A DNA stretch of 64,000 nt from Cylindrotheca closterium (GCA_933822405.4 CAKOGP040001781.1:140800-204799), one strand, 5' to 3'. Positions 22,661 through 34,709 are shown, counted from the stretch's first letter. Notes: generated by a model from the sequence alone, not told the origin. Numbers and translations: made by a program.

Positions 22661-23813
22661 GGTCCAAGATCGGGGCTCCGGCAGACAAGGAGTCAACTTG
22701 ACGAATCTCCAACAGGCTGGATGCAATATACATGATTGTCAAAGCAAGGAAAAGGAGTTTAGGGTCGCCATTGAGGATTTTGGTTACCATTCGATGGTCG
22801 AAACATAAACACCACTTTGTACTTTCTCTTGAACATGATCGTTGTCATTCTTGGCTTGCAATGGGGTGGAAAAGTATCGATTGCTTCAGGGTAGTTAGTA
22901 GAGCATAATCTGCTTCAAGAGATCCTCTGTAGAAGCAGGATCGCCTTGCTCCTCCTTGCGACTCCACATGGAAAGTTTCTCCTGGCTGAACAAATGCGTG
23001 GCAATACCACAACGGGCGGGTCTGCATTACTATCCAACGCCCGTTGTATGTATTCCACCCGCCGGTTTATTGTTGACAAGAAGCTGATTCCATTGAACTA
23101 CATGAAGCCTGTGAATCGTAAACACCGTGGAGCACACCTTGTTGCCAAAATGCTTTAACCCCTTCTAGCTTTTTGTCCACTTCTCTTGGGATTTGGGGTG
23201 CCACAAGGCAGCAAGGTTGCGGTGAAGTATCCCAGTAATATGTTTCTTCAATGGCTGTTCTTGAATCAGGACAAGGCAGTCGTTGGTTCTTCCGTTGCTT
23301 GCCCAGACTGGCATCACAGTCGTTCCATTCGATATCATTATGATCCAATTCCTCATTCACCACTATTTTTCAAAACCAGCACACGCAGTGGTACGTTGAA
23401 AAAAAGGACATCTTGAGAGTTGAGTCTTTTGAAAATGACCTAGGGACATTCCACAGAGTGATGCCACAATCTCTTGATCGTCGGGAAGGTTGATGATCCG
23501 AGAGAGTTTCTCTTCAGAAGATTCTATATTCCATGCTGTAGAAGGCATGAACCACCTTCTCAATGAGGTTGATTGTTATCATGTAGTGGGCTGAATTTCC
23601 TTCTTCTGCCATGTTGAAGGAAGTGTGAAGGCAAAAAGAAAGGATGGCGCAGTTGGATGTGTTGCAACTTCCAACTTCTCATACAGTTTGAATATATTTC
23701 GGAGCTCCGTTCACGATGAAACTTTTACTGTACTTTAATGTTCTTTTTTCCGAAAGTCCTTAAGTGAGTATATGCATGCATGACAAATAACGGTGATATA
23801 CCTCCTACAGAGG

Positions 23814-23857
23814 ATGCCAGAAAATCTGAACTTGGCCAAGTTCAGATTTTCTGGCAT
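23814..23857. repeat. Perfect 44-bp palindrome
   Basis: Two 22-bp arms with no spacer, centred at 23835/23836 (centre 'cttggccaag'). Every base pairs; symmetry ends exactly at both limits. It can extrude a cruciform or encode a hairpin RNA. No flanking gene. Confidence 0.97.
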
Positions 23858-25482
23858 GCTCGCAATCCAACTATTCAAACGGAAGGAATCGACCCCACGA
23901 CTGCTGCGATGGGACTGGTTCTGTGTTACCACTGTGTCTGTCCGTTGCTGAATTTTTTTCGAAAATGGTTGTATACTATCTGTCCTAAGTAAAAAGGTTC
24001 GCGCCATTTCCGAAAGCCACACCCGCAACACCAAGTTGGTCTTCGAAGCGCCAAAATAAAATAGCAAACACACTGGGCAATTATTGTTTGGATCCCGTAT
24101 AGTCGTACCGTGCAGCAATGCACCATAATAAAATAGCATATGCTTGTGTAAAGCACGTACAATGAATTGGCATGCGACATGAGCCAAATCCGTTGGGGAC
24201 AATAAGCTTAGGTAACTGGGAGGGAATGTGGAGTGACCTTCTGAAATTGGCGGTAAACTCTCCTCCATCAATTGACAAATGCTGTCATAAATTGAAAAAT
24301 ATGGACGCACCTCCCAGTGACCTTGGAGATGCTCCTCAAATCTGGAAGTTGTTGAAGATGCCCTTCAATAGACCCTGAGGAGATATGAAGTTTGGGATTC
24401 AACCTGTAAAAGATATGTCACTAAACTTTTGTTCTTACATCAGCCGATCATTACCCATCGTCAACATCAACTCAATGCATACAAGGGATTTTCAATGAGC
24501 TTGTTATTAGGAGTAGGATGGGTAGCAACGTTCCAGGGGATGTTTTTTCTGGTGGATGGTGGCAAGCAAGAGAGTGGGAAGAAGGTATAATAAAGCCTTG
24601 AACCAGAAACGTCATACGTGAAGGAACAACATGAAGTTGGCGGTGACAAGTGAGTGACACATTGGGGTCCAACAAGACATTTTTCTTTGCTAACCAATTC
24701 TGCTCTCAAATACTAATACAGTATTCAAATTTACATACAGAAGCTGAAGGTGTGGAAGGATGAGAGCGCTGGGCCCACCAAATCCAAGAGTAATGTCGTT
24801 GAGTGGAATACCTTCACAGGAGAATGGAGATACCTAAGTTTCATTCTTGCAGGTCCTTGGCAAGGCTGTAATATTACATGGGAAGAAATTTGATAAAGTT
24901 TCAAAGACGAGAGCTTTGGCGTCAAATGCCATTTGGCTGCCTGGTTTCAACCTGCAATCCAGCTCAATAGCCTCTTTTCTCGATGAAACGATTGGTTGGA
25001 GCAAGGGATCCGTGCTGATCTCAGAGGGTAGAGGTGGTGCCGAGCATTGGTAGAGCTGCAGTTCCTGACAATTGGGGGAACTTTGACTTCTTTCGTGCAG
25101 ATGGTGAAGAATCAATTGGAGTTGTCTAGTTGAAACAGTGAAATAGTTCTTTCATATACTAGTACCATGAATGCATTTACTTTCCAATTTACTTTCCAGG
25201 CAAAATGTACATTTTGGACCGCCTACTTGGAGAATTTGTATTCAGATATAATTTCCTAGAACATAGTCTAACAGTTGAGGGCAGCGTTTAAAAGTTGAAG
25301 TTATTTCTCATCTGTCCCAATTGTTGGCAAGCATGCAAAACAACAATACAAGTCCATAATTGTATAGGGTCTGATGATGCAAAGAATTTTGATTTTTATT
25401 ATTATGAAACAAGTGTTGCATTACATTGCAAAATATAAATTCAATTTGTTGGGGAATGTGACGGGGAAGAAAAATATGGATA

Positions 25483-25600
25483 GAAATCTTGACGCCACCG
25501 GCTGAAATTGTTCTCTGAACGTTGTAGTCACGATGATGACGGTAACCATCAATTGAAATCTTGACGTCACCATCTGAATTTGTTTTCTGAATGTTCAGAT
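25483..25600. repeat. Short duplication, period 72 bp
   Basis: 'gaaatcttgacg' at 25483 and 25555, followed in both by a similar 'ttgtt(c/t)tctgaa(c/t)gtt' block. On the minus strand the copies translate to related peptides (NIQKTNSDGDVKISI and NVQRTISAGGVKISI) inside a 141-codon ORF (25308-25733) without known domain. The ORF alone is not enough to call a gene. Confidence 0.6.
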
Positions 25601-25856
25601 CACATTTGAATGTCAAATCTGAGCTAAAACTATGCCATTTGAAAGGACAATGCAACCCTTGCATAATCCAGTTGCAAGCTCTGCCTGCAAACTCCCCCCG
25701 TTCGAAGGTAACCAGCAAATTCATGCAGAACACTAGAGCTGCTTAAAATAAATTGAAGGAATTTTTGCACACCGTTTTGGTCTCTCTGATGCTTTGCTTG
25801 TGCTACTTTTACTACTTTGTGGGTGTGCACGTGAAAACTGAGATGCACGGTAGGGT

Positions 25857-25925
25857 TTGATGTTCGGGTGTCAGAAATTAAGCTAATACATTTTCGTGTA
25901 GCTCCATGTCGCACCATGGCGGCAT
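25857..25925 (-). repeat. Dispersed repeat family, copy b (partial)
   Basis: The minus strand reads 'gtgcgacatggagctacac' then 'taatttctgacacccgaaca', matching 8196-8264. Only the distal part of the family unit is present. Confidence 0.6.
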
Positions 25926-27164
25926 CGGTGCGGTGCTGTGACCTTGTTTAGCGTGAATGTTTAGCGTGGATTTGGACCTATCAAAGTACTTTCACGCTAA
26001 ACATGAATTGGACGATCGAAGTGCAGACGACGATATTCAAATAGCCAAACCTCACCACAATGACAATTCAACTCTACACTGGCTTAGAATTAGATCGAAT
26101 TTTGTAGTCGAATGTTAATATATTGTATTCTACCTTGTTGTGGATGTCATGGGAGGAGGTTGTTGCCTAGATACAACTGGAAACCTGGTCATTCTTATTC
26201 CTGGTCACGGTGCAACAAGCAACAATGCACACCAAACATTCAGCCATGATCTGTAGGTTTTCGTCATATTTGATTTGCCAGGCGGGTTGTCACATTCCAC
26301 AGTACTCTTCCATGTATCATCTTTGAGCGCCATTTTGAGGAAGCATGCTGGCTTGTAGGTATCAATCATTGGAGAATTGTCGCCAAGCAATTGCTGCTGC
26401 TACCACTGAAACCTTGTATTGCATCAGCTACAGTCGCAAGTTCCTTCATATGTTGTGCATTCTTGGTATCTCACATAATTCGCCTGAAAGCTCCCCAGTT
26501 CTGATTTCTTTCACTCTGCTCAGTTGATGACAGGCAGTGCCCATGCTGATTTGCAAGCCAAATAGAAGATTCACAAAACATCCGCATTCCATTTGCTGGC
26601 AAGAGTTTGCCTCCATCCGCTTCGTCGTCTGGAAATCTCAGATATTCTCATTTCTTTTAGTCTGCACAGTGGACGGCAGCGCTCATGCCGATCTTCGAAG
26701 CCAATGAGCAAGGAGATAGCAAGACAATATTATTCCCCTTGCGCGCAACACCGACTCCAGTAGTATCCACCTTGTTCGTTTCAGCCCCCACAGCGGTAGA
26801 TTGTTGGCGAAACGTATGTTTCTTCCTCTGCTTCAGTTCATATCTTGTCTTCTTCTTCATTTGATGGCTCGGTTTTGGGTAACAAGGCTCGCCAGCACTG
26901 TGGTTTCACCTCGTTGGATTACAAGAAAAACACATCAAAATTGCCAACTGCCTCCGGCAGCTGTCATCATCAATCTATTCTTTGTCTCCCGTCCTCAGTT
27001 TCATTTGTCGTTCGCTATGAGGAAGCTTGTGAAAACAAGTAGCTACTGTATGGTCGTGAATGATTTGGATAATGATTTTGGAGTGTCATCCATCATCTTG
27101 TATATCCGGGTTACTTTGGTGCATCTGATCATGGGCCTCGCGACCTTCGGTCGCTCCGCCAAAT

Positions 27165-27345
27165 AGTTTTACGTGCAAGGTCATAGCACCGAATTTTTGC
27201 CACCATGTCGCAGTTGACCACATAAATAAATTCTTGTTCCTTTTCGGCCGACTCAATTGACCAAATGTTCGACTCAGTCGACTTTCTATTTCTCTTTACG
27301 GCACGTTACTGTACACGTTTACAGACCCTACTAAAAAATACCTCC
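27165..27345 (-). repeat. Dispersed repeat family, copy c
   Basis: The minus strand reads 'agtagggtctgtaaacg', then 'gtcgactgagtcgaac', 'ggtcaattgagtcggcc', 'gaaaaggaaca' and 'gtggtcaactgcgacatgg'. Shares the proximal part with copy a and the 'tagggtctg' end with copy d. Confidence 0.65.
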
Positions 27346-27471
27346 CCTTTTGAGAGCTAAACAATTCGCGTGAGGTACCTGGTACCAGGTTCAGGTACTG
27401 TACCAGCTGTACCGGTACGTATCGAGATTTTAATTACGCGACTGAGCAGACGCGTTTGCATTTGTGAGCCT

Positions 27472-28822
27472 ATGAGCAACCGCGTTTGGAAATATGTTGC
27501 AAGTTTGATGATTCCAAACAGCTCACCAGATAGATATCTATCGAGGCAACTCAGCGCATTACAAGAAGAAAGCTCAAATATGAACGCAAACACAGTTGTA
27601 CCATCGCCTGATTCCACTGAAGCGGAGGAAAAGAAAACCGTTGTTTGCAATCCAGCACGCAGCGGGGGACGACAAGATGCTACATTTCATGACTTCATGA
27701 CTGACAAGGGGCAAAAGCAGAAGTATTTGCAGTTGAAAAGTGGCGGGAAAGCCAAGAAACAAGACCTCGACACGTTTCTAGATGCTATGTTTAAAACTGC
27801 AAAAGAGCGCTTTAGTTTTGTGTATCAAGACGGAAAGAATGAGGTTGAAGATGAAAAAATCAAACAAAAGATTGAAAAGTGGTATTACAACCAAAAACCC
27901 AATCTTTCGAGAATTATCAGCAATTTTGCCAAGCAGCTTGACAAGCATCTTGCTATTCTCTCAAAGGCGTGTGATGAGGCAGTGAGTCTTGGACTGGATT
28001 CAACCAAATTGCAAGAAGTGAACAAAAGGTACGAGCAGTTCATCTCAGCCGCGATCCAGCAAAACCAGCTTCCTTCGGAGCAGAAAGACAAAAACGAGAA
28101 AGGTATCGGTACATTTGATACAAAAGATTCTATCAGAAAATACAGTGCTGATGCTAAGCAAGGTACAACTATACCAAGTGAAGTCGTTGGGAGTCTAGCC
28201 CAAAGCATCGACGGCATCACATTGCAGACTCACAACACAACGGAAGCGATCAATCGAAAGCTCGACATCGTACGGGCAACAGACCCTTCTTCCTGGAAAA
28301 CCAGTGCTTTCACTCCTATTTTAGGAAAACGATTGAAATTTCTCAAATCTACGCTGAACGATAGTGGTCAATATTACGGAATGCTCAACGAAGCTGGTCA
28401 ACCAAATGGATTCGGAGTGGCGGCATATTTTACTGGTAATTTCTTCTTCGGACAATGGTGAGGTCACCAAGCATGTGACTTTGTGCTCTCTTCCTCTTTT
28501 TCACTCTCTCACACTGGATTTGTATAGGAAAAAAGGTAGACGTGTGGCTGGATATTATGTCCACAAGTACGAGTATGACACATTAGATGATCGAAAACTA
28601 ATTCAACGCCCATACCCAATTATTTATAAAGGAGCCTGGAATGAGAAAGGCAACACGCTCGACGACTACTGGCTGTATTTTGGTGGTGATTGGGTGTCTT
28701 CCAACGGAACCAACAACGGAAGTGGAAGTGGAAGGAAGCGTGCAAGGGAGGACCAAGAGCCTGAACTCGAGGAAGTCTTTGATAGAAAGGTTTATCCTTT
28801 GCCCGACACTTTGCAATTTTAA
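27472..28822 (+). CDS. MORN-repeat protein, two exons (paralogue of the 18.4-kb gene)
   Basis: Proposed join: exon 1 27472-28457, intron 28458-28527 (70 bp, GTGAGG...TGTATAG), exon 2 28528-28822; 426 codons in frame, with a Trp codon split TG|G at the junction exactly as in the 18.4-kb paralogue. MORN-like unit: YYGMLNEAGQPNGFGVAAYF with FFGQW, preceded by GKRLKFLKS, which aligns with GKKFKFNHS in the paralogue. The N-terminal part (residues 60-260) is charged and helical with coiled-coil character. After the splice come GYYVHKYEYD, IYKGAWNEKG, a basic GSGRKRAREDQ segment (possible NLS) and an acidic tail. ATG 27472 is the first in frame; 27508 and 27580 are alternatives. Function unknown. 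Confidence 0.75.
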
Positions 28823-29310
28823 AAAGAAAAGCAGGTACCAGATACCAGAAGCAGCGATGATACATTCTCTGCAAAAGTAGGATCTAGTTCACACAGTACA
28901 GTAGGATAGTGTTGCAAACGTGTAACAAACCAAACAAAGCTCCATGATGAGGGCCGATTCACTATAGGGCTCTGGAACTCTTGAAGACATCTCGTGTCTC
29001 GTGTCCATTAAATGGTATAAACGATTTTGGCTTCTTGTAGTAGCTGCATTAATCTTTGATAAGGCATGCCTGGCAGCGCATTTCAATGGTTCTGTTTTAA
29101 TTTTTAGATCCATCTGTTGAGGTGTTTAAGATTACCCTACTGGTCCCGCCTAACCCTTGGAGGAAACCAGCTCTTATTGCGCTGGGGGATTGGGGGCCAA
29201 CGGCTGGACTCCCCGCAACTCGTCTGTCTATCCACCGACTTTTGAGCGTCGGACGCGATTACTACGCACGGGTCTTCCCCCCCGCCAGCAGGGAGCCCCT
29301 AATAAATTAA

Positions 29311-29503
29311 AACGACTTTTTGAAACCGATCAAAGAAATCGAAACAAGTCACGGTGACAAGAAACCGATCAAACGATTTTGAAACCGATCAAAGAAATCG
29401 AAACAAGTCAATGCGACAAGAAACCGATCAAACGATTTTGAAACCGATCAAAGAAATCGAAACCGATCAAACGATTTTGAAACCGATCAAAGAAATCGAA
29501 TCA
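29311..29503. repeat. Nested tandem repeat ending in an N gap
   Basis: Repeats of 'gaaaccgatcaaagaaatcg' alternate with 'aaccgatcaaacgatttt', as a roughly 69-70-bp higher-order unit followed by shorter units. The 10-N gap (29504-29513) begins right after, so array length in the genome is unknown. Confidence 0.85.
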
Positions 29504-29513
29504 NNNNNNNNNN
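29504..29513. other. Assembly gap (10 N)
   Basis: Ten undefined bases at the end of a tandem array; true gap size is unknown. Confidence 0.99.
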
Positions 29514-29536
29514 CCACATCAATTATCAAGAGCTCA

Positions 29537-31381
29537 ATGGAATCTTTGTGCATCACTCCCACGCTTTTGCTCGTCTTTCTGGTGGTTTCGACGATCTCCA
29601 TCTTCTCTTTGGCAGAAGCGCAAGATGTCGATCGAGGAAGATTTCATGTGATCCAACCTAGCCAGTATGCTCATTTGCTCAAAGGAGATTATCCATGGGC
29701 GATAAAAAATGTGCCGTTCATTGACTTTCCCGAGAATGATGATATCCTTAACACATACTATTATCGTTGGAGGATGTATCGAAAACGTAAGCAGAAGTCT
29801 TTTGGATTCAGCAATACCCCGCCTGAAACCTACGTTTGTGGGAAAATGTGAAGATCTCACATTATAAACTCATCATCAACAGACATTGAATACATTGACG
29901 AAGAAGACATTTATGTCGTCACAGAGTTTCTTCCACAAGTGAGCTGGAGTGGACTCTACAACACTATTCCAGCAGCAGCTGGTCATCATATCATGGAGGG
30001 GCGCTGGATTCATAACGAACGCATCTTGAATGATTACATTCAGTTTTGGTTTACAAAGGCAATCCCTGTGGCGTACACAAACTGGATTGGCCATGCTGCG
30101 TGGCAACGGTATCTTCTCAATAGAAATGCAACTTTTGTGAAATCAATCCAGGATGGGCTCGACCATACTTTTCAAGAATACTACATATCCAAGTATCTGA
30201 AAGAGATTACCAGCAACAACAACACCGTCAACCAATGTTGGTGGCAAGATGATGGTCGAGATGCCATGGAAGTATCCATATCGGGCTCTGGTTGTCGACC
30301 TACCATTGCAGCTGCTATGTATGGTGAAGCAGAAACGATTGTCAAACTAGCCAGAATGGAACCTTTGAACAGGACTCTGGAGCTAGACTACATGAAATGG
30401 CAGGAGCTATCAAGATCCATCATCTTGGATCATCATTGGAATCAAAAGCTTCAATCCTTTGCTGTGATCCCAACCGTTCCTGAAATGAAGGGTTCAGAGA
30501 AGCATGAAGTACCTGACGGTGTAGCATCCGACTGTGACTTATCAAACGTCCGACAGCTGAATAAAACGGTTGATGTGCGCGAACTCTTGGCGTTCATGCC
30601 ATGGTACTTTGACACATTGATTCCCGAGGAGCAAGTCTCTAAGTTTCTTCCAATGTGGAAAGAGCTCTTTGATCCCGACGGATTTGACGCGTTGTATGGA
30701 CTCCGATCGGCCGAGCTGCGACATCCATGCTACAATTACTCTTATGACCACGGAGATTGTTGGAATGGCCCATCATGGCCATATGAAACGTCACGTGTGC
30801 TAACTGGATTTGCTAATCTACTTAATCGAGATATCATACGAGACAAGACAACACACAAGTTTCCAAGTGTATCTCCAGAAAAGTATTGGCATCTCCTGAA
30901 GCAATATGCTCGGCAACATACAAGGACATACGCCGTGAATGATACTGCAAATCCAATTGGGAGTGGCCACGTCTTCGAGAATCTTCATCCAGATCTAGGT
31001 TATTGGAACAATCGACAGCGAATGTATGAATCAAATGACGATAATAAGAACATGGGCGACGACTACAACCATTCGACGTTCGTCGACTTGATTCTGTCGG
31101 GACTGTTTGGGATTCGACCGCAAGAAGATGGTTCCATGGAAGTATCGCCACTGCTCCCATCTGCTGTCTCTGCCTTTGCAGTTGATAATGTGCTTTGGCA
31201 AGGAAAATTCATTCTCAGCGTGATATGGGACAAAACTGGAACGGCATACGATCGTGGCCAAGGACTTTCTGTTCTATTGGACGGCAAGACCGTTGCGCAT
31301 AGTCGGACGATGAAGCGAATCGTACTTTATCCGGAGGATTTGAAGCAAGGTCAAGGAGAAGGCCAGTCGTCAATGTCATGA
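29537..31381 (+). CDS. Secreted MGH1/GH63-like (alpha/alpha)6 glycoside hydrolase
   Basis: Begins MESLCITP followed by a hydrophobic signal peptide (LLLVFLVVSTISIFSLAEA), so it enters the secretory route. Family features: HVIQPSQYAHLL, NVPFIDFPENDD, TYYYRWRMYRK, VVTEFLPQVSWSGLYNT, GHHIMEGRW, then CWNGPSWPYETSRVL and DDYNHSTFVDLILSGLFG; these match the MGH1-like/GH63-type glycosidases often labelled glycogen debranching-like. Substrate not predictable. A TGA at 29849-29851 breaks the frame. A 45-bp GT-AG intron at 29838-29882 removes it and keeps frame (599 codons), joining TYV to YIEYIDEED. Without that intron the gene would be truncated. Start chosen for the signal peptide; it lies 23 nt past an N gap. 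Several N-x-S/T sites. Confidence 0.8.
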
Positions 31382-32753
31382 TGCAGCTTTTTTCCGTTGT
31401 GCAAGCGAATGGTTGGTCTGACTAAGAGTATACCTTTTGTCTAACGGATACTGGTGCATGAGGGTAGATTCAATGGTAGCAAATTGATTCATTACCCAAC
31501 CTGCCAGTCGACATGACGAGCGCCAACGGAGCGAAAGAGATGCAGCATATTGATGCCTAGAAACGCTTGTCTACCTTCATCAAGCGCGATTGGAAGAGGC
31601 TTCTGTGTAACGAATGGCGGGAGTGCGTTGGCTCCTCATGATCAAATCGCGCATCAAAACGAACATGGCCGATGGAACCAAGTTTTGCCGGTTGGTACCT
31701 GGTACTGGTAAGTTCTTGGGATACTATCGCCGCGTTCTTCAAGGATTACAAGGTCTGGCCCTGTATTCGATCCAAAGATGTCAGATTTTTTTCCAAAACG
31801 AACAACCTAGTATCCCACCAAGATTCCATAATAAAAGTCGCCAAGGAGTGACAATCGCACCATTCATTTTCACAAGTACGATAACTAGCAAACAATCTTC
31901 AGACTATGTGAACATAATTGAGTTTCAAAAGGCTGAGCCATTACCTACAGCACAGTAATTTCTTTTCGAAAGAAAATACCCGTTTTATTGCACTGAAATG
32001 TCTGTAATTTTGTCCGCACATTCGGATGAGTCGATAATAGATTGAAAAAGTCCCCGCTCTACCCCCTACCAGGTACCTGCCCTCGCTCGTACTCATATCA
32101 CTGCGCATTGCCGAAGTTCAAGCCCCATGCATATATCAATAAACCCGATGCATGTTGCGCTTTGATGGAGGCAAGGTAAATCTCCCGATCAATAATGCAT
32201 GCGTCATGTTTTATGTGACCTTGTTGCTCCAAAGTTTTAGCCGTAACACGACATTTCATTGCTTCGCTTTTTGAATAGAATCCTCTAGCGTCCACTCAGC
32301 TGTCCATCCTGATTCCTGATAGATACTGTAGCATTGCATATCCCAAGTCTTCTGCTCGATTTTTTATCATGCACAGTGGCTCGGCGCATTTTGGCTTCGC
32401 TCCGAAGACGTCACCCATCTTTGGTGCTGGAAAGTTGCAGGTGGAACCAAGGTGGAACAACGCGCTTCCGTACCAAAAAGACTTTCGAACTTCCAGGAAA
32501 ATGCATCGGTCCCGCCAGCTCATAAGTGTCAGAACACCGGACACTTCTCATTCGTCGAGATGAATGGACGCTATATTTCTGAACGCGTCTTGCGCGGAAT
32601 GTCGCACGATAACCCGCTTCCAAGGAACCTTTGGGAAGTGACTTTTGCCACCTCTTCGTACGAACAGAATCATCAGCAGCTTGTGTTTTCGTGACAAAGG
32701 GAATAAAGGAAAGCCCAACAACACAACAACTGTCTGTGTAACAAGCAGCAAAC
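31382..32753. other. Intergenic, nothing identified
   Basis: About 1.4 kb with only short shadow ORFs. Two GTACC-rich motifs (31695-31708 and 32068-32082). The last part should contain the promoter of the next gene. Confidence 0.55.
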
Positions 32754-33782
32754 ATGAACGACCCGCAGAGTCAGAAGTGGAACGCACCGCCTCCCTGTCA
32801 GGATCAGCGAATGTCGCTAGCTGGTCTAGCCGCGGTAGCCTCAATGGCAGAACCAATGGATGCACAAACAACTCAACCTTCCCCATGTTCTGCTGTTGGT
32901 CATCATCATCATCATCATAATCATCATCATCATCATCAGCAGCAGCATCATCATCATCATGAGGCAATGCAAATGCAATACATGCAAGAATCGTCTCCTA
33001 CTCAGTCTCCTTGTGTGCCACACGCAGCTGCGTCCCCATGTCGTCACGTTCAGTTCAATGAAGCTCGTGTCGTAGGGACAATAATGCCGTGTTCTCACAT
33101 GTCTCAGGCAGAGAAAGAGGAGATTTGGTACAGCAACTCCAGTCTAGACAAATTCAAGAATCAAGTCCGTTCCATGTGCCGCAAACTTCGAGAGTGTCCT
33201 CAAACAGAAGCTGCAGCTTTGGCTACCACTCCCGAAGCACCTCCGGATGTCATGACTGCGGAAGCGGAAGTGGATGGTGCTTCCGATGAAGCCAGTTCTT
33301 CCCGTGGTTTGGAGCACCGTGTCTGCCGCAAACGTTTGAGGAACAAGCAGCTCGCTTTGAGGTGTGTCCTCAAGGCGCAAATGAGATCCTCTTGTCCAGA
33401 TTTCATTGCGAATATTTCCTCCAAATGTACCTTTTGGGCCAAGGAGATTGCTCGCAACGAAGGTTCTAGAGATTTTGAAGCGGCCTATTCTCCCCGAGCC
33501 GAACAAGACCTCAACGCCAGTGTGGCCTCTATGGACATTAGCACTGGTGACGGTGGTAGTAGTACTACCGATTCCACAGCAGCATTGAATGCTTCTGGTT
33601 CTATGGTGCCACCCAAGGAGAAGAAGAAGTGTGCCATTATGGCTCGCTTTGTCCCCAGCAAGAGATCTTGTAGCTTTGATTCCGACTGCAGCCGGCCCCG
33701 CAAAAATTGCAGATTTACTGGAAACAGTTGCAATGGAAGCCTCAAGAGCGTCTTTATGCCTAAGAAGGACTGTGACCCGTGA
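32754..33782 (+). CDS. Diatom 'RGLE'-type conserved protein, His/Gln-rich N-terminus
   Basis: 342-aa protein. The N-terminus has long His and Gln runs encoded by CAT/CAG repeats (about residues 50-68). The conserved part begins VQFNEARVVGTIMPCSHMSQ, then EKEEIWYSNSSLDKFKNQ, later SSRGLEHRV and RCVLKAQ...SSCPDFIANISSKC. These blocks match a family common in diatom genomes, made of a V-x-F-x-E strand, a 'S-x-x-E-x-x-x-x-W-Y' segment, an RGLE motif and a helical tail. No known function. The smaller gene at 57193-57948 shares the same ordered motifs. The C-terminal third is Ser/Lys/Cys-rich. Single exon; ATG 32754 is the first in frame. Confidence 0.8.
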   Translation: MNDPQSQKWNAPPPCQDQRMSLAGLAAVASMAEPMDAQTTQPSPCSAVGHHHHHHNHHHHHQQQHHHHHEAMQMQYMQESSPTQSPCVPHAAASPCRHVQFNEARVVGTIMPCSHMSQAEKEEIWYSNSSLDKFKNQVRSMCRKLRECPQTEAAALATTPEAPPDVMTAEAEVDGASDEASSSRGLEHRVCRKRLRNKQLALRCVLKAQMRSSCPDFIANISSKCTFWAKEIARNEGSRDFEAAYSPRAEQDLNASVASMDISTGDGGSSTTDSTAALNASGSMVPPKEKKKCAIMARFVPSKRSCSFDSDCSRPRKNCRFTGNSCNGSLKSVFMPKKDCDP

Positions 33783-34709
33783 AACAAAGAGTATATGACA
33801 AGTAATCGAGTAGCCTTTCCCAATACAGAAAGAGTATATGTCGGGAACAGGTCTGTCTGTCTGCTGTTTTTTGACATTCGAATGTCAAGCCGAGTTCTGG
33901 TCGGCTGAATCGTGCAATGCCAAAACAGAAATGAAAGTTCAGCCCCAGTTGAGGCAAACATGATGTAACAACGGTGGTATTACATCCTACCAAGTTGACC
34001 AAGCGCCAAGACGAGACTCTCCCAACCGTGGGGAAGAAAGAGTCCAATAACTTCCTCTAGATCGCATCCGCGCCCTGTCTCAAATTCCGCAAGACTGCCG
34101 CAAGACTGAACCAGACCCGCCCAAGTCTATACAAAATTGTTCTTGGAAGAAACGCATGATCCATGTAGAGGATGATTGGTTCGGTGTGTATCACTCGACT
34201 TTTGTGGATAGAGTCAGTCCAGTTATGACAATACATTTTATTGGAGAGCAGCAGAAAGTCTTGATTCTGCTAACGCCAAGAAGATCATTGCAACAATGAT
34301 TTTTGAATTGCGTGAAGTAACTATTATAACATGAATAAAAGTATTGCAAACATTCCCTCTACTGTAGTTTATTTGGCTAATCATGTTGGTTGGTGGACTC
34401 GTAGTATTCCATTGTTTCTCAATTTCATGGTCAGCCGCGAGATCAGCTTGCCATTGGATCATTTTGCCACAGCTCTTGTTGTCAATGACACTTTTAGTCT
34501 ACCAATGAAGAAATCAGACAATACTATGGTATGGTTGTCTACAAAAGGATGCACCGACGAATTAGTATTATTGATAGCGTCCGGCGGTCATTACTTTATT
34601 ATTGTCATCGTCATAACCGCATATTACAGATTATTATTACTGGTGGAAGGTATCACAAACGATTATATACCTTCCTCCAAGCAAAATGAGAGAGAGAGAG
34701 AGAGAGTGT
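33783..34709. other. Convergent intergenic
   Basis: Lies between two convergent genes. No gene is supported; a GA dinucleotide repeat sits at 34688-34706, just past the CP12-like stop codon. Confidence 0.6.

Larger units (their letters stand above)
22661..27471. other. Gene desert
   Basis: About 4.8 kb with no intact gene I can support. It contains a 44-bp perfect palindrome (23814-23857), a 72-bp-period duplication (25483-25600), a 12-bp inverted repeat (gtttagcgtgaa 25946-25957 / ttcacgctaaac 25991-26002), two dispersed-repeat copies (25857-25925, 27165-27345) and a diverged about 50-bp duplication (about 26512-26563 and 26658-26708). Short ORFs around 23735-24310, 24834-25115 and 26801-27166 show no known domains. 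The 27373-27423 stretch before the next gene is rich in GGTACC/GTAC palindromes. Confidence 0.5.
28823..29536. other. Intergenic with GC-rich block, tandem repeats and assembly gap
   Basis: A GC-rich block (about 29140-29300) unlike its surroundings precedes a nested tandem array and the N gap. No gene seen. The block may be the edge of a transposon; I could not identify it. Confidence 0.5.

Noticed and set aside
21900..23560. Complete Ty3/gypsy element around the integrase relic
   Set aside because: Only integrase segments are readable; RT, RNase H and paired LTRs could not be found.
23735..24310. 191-codon minus-strand ORF
   Set aside because: Includes the perfect palindrome, shows no domain or composition bias, and lies in a gene desert; likely chance.
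25308..25733. 141-codon minus ORF with a duplicated peptide
   Set aside because: The duplication is a DNA-level repeat and nothing else supports coding.
26801..27166. 121-codon plus ORF before the second MORN gene
   Set aside because: No domain, next to repeat copies, and a decayed about 50-bp duplication nearby suggests transposon debris.
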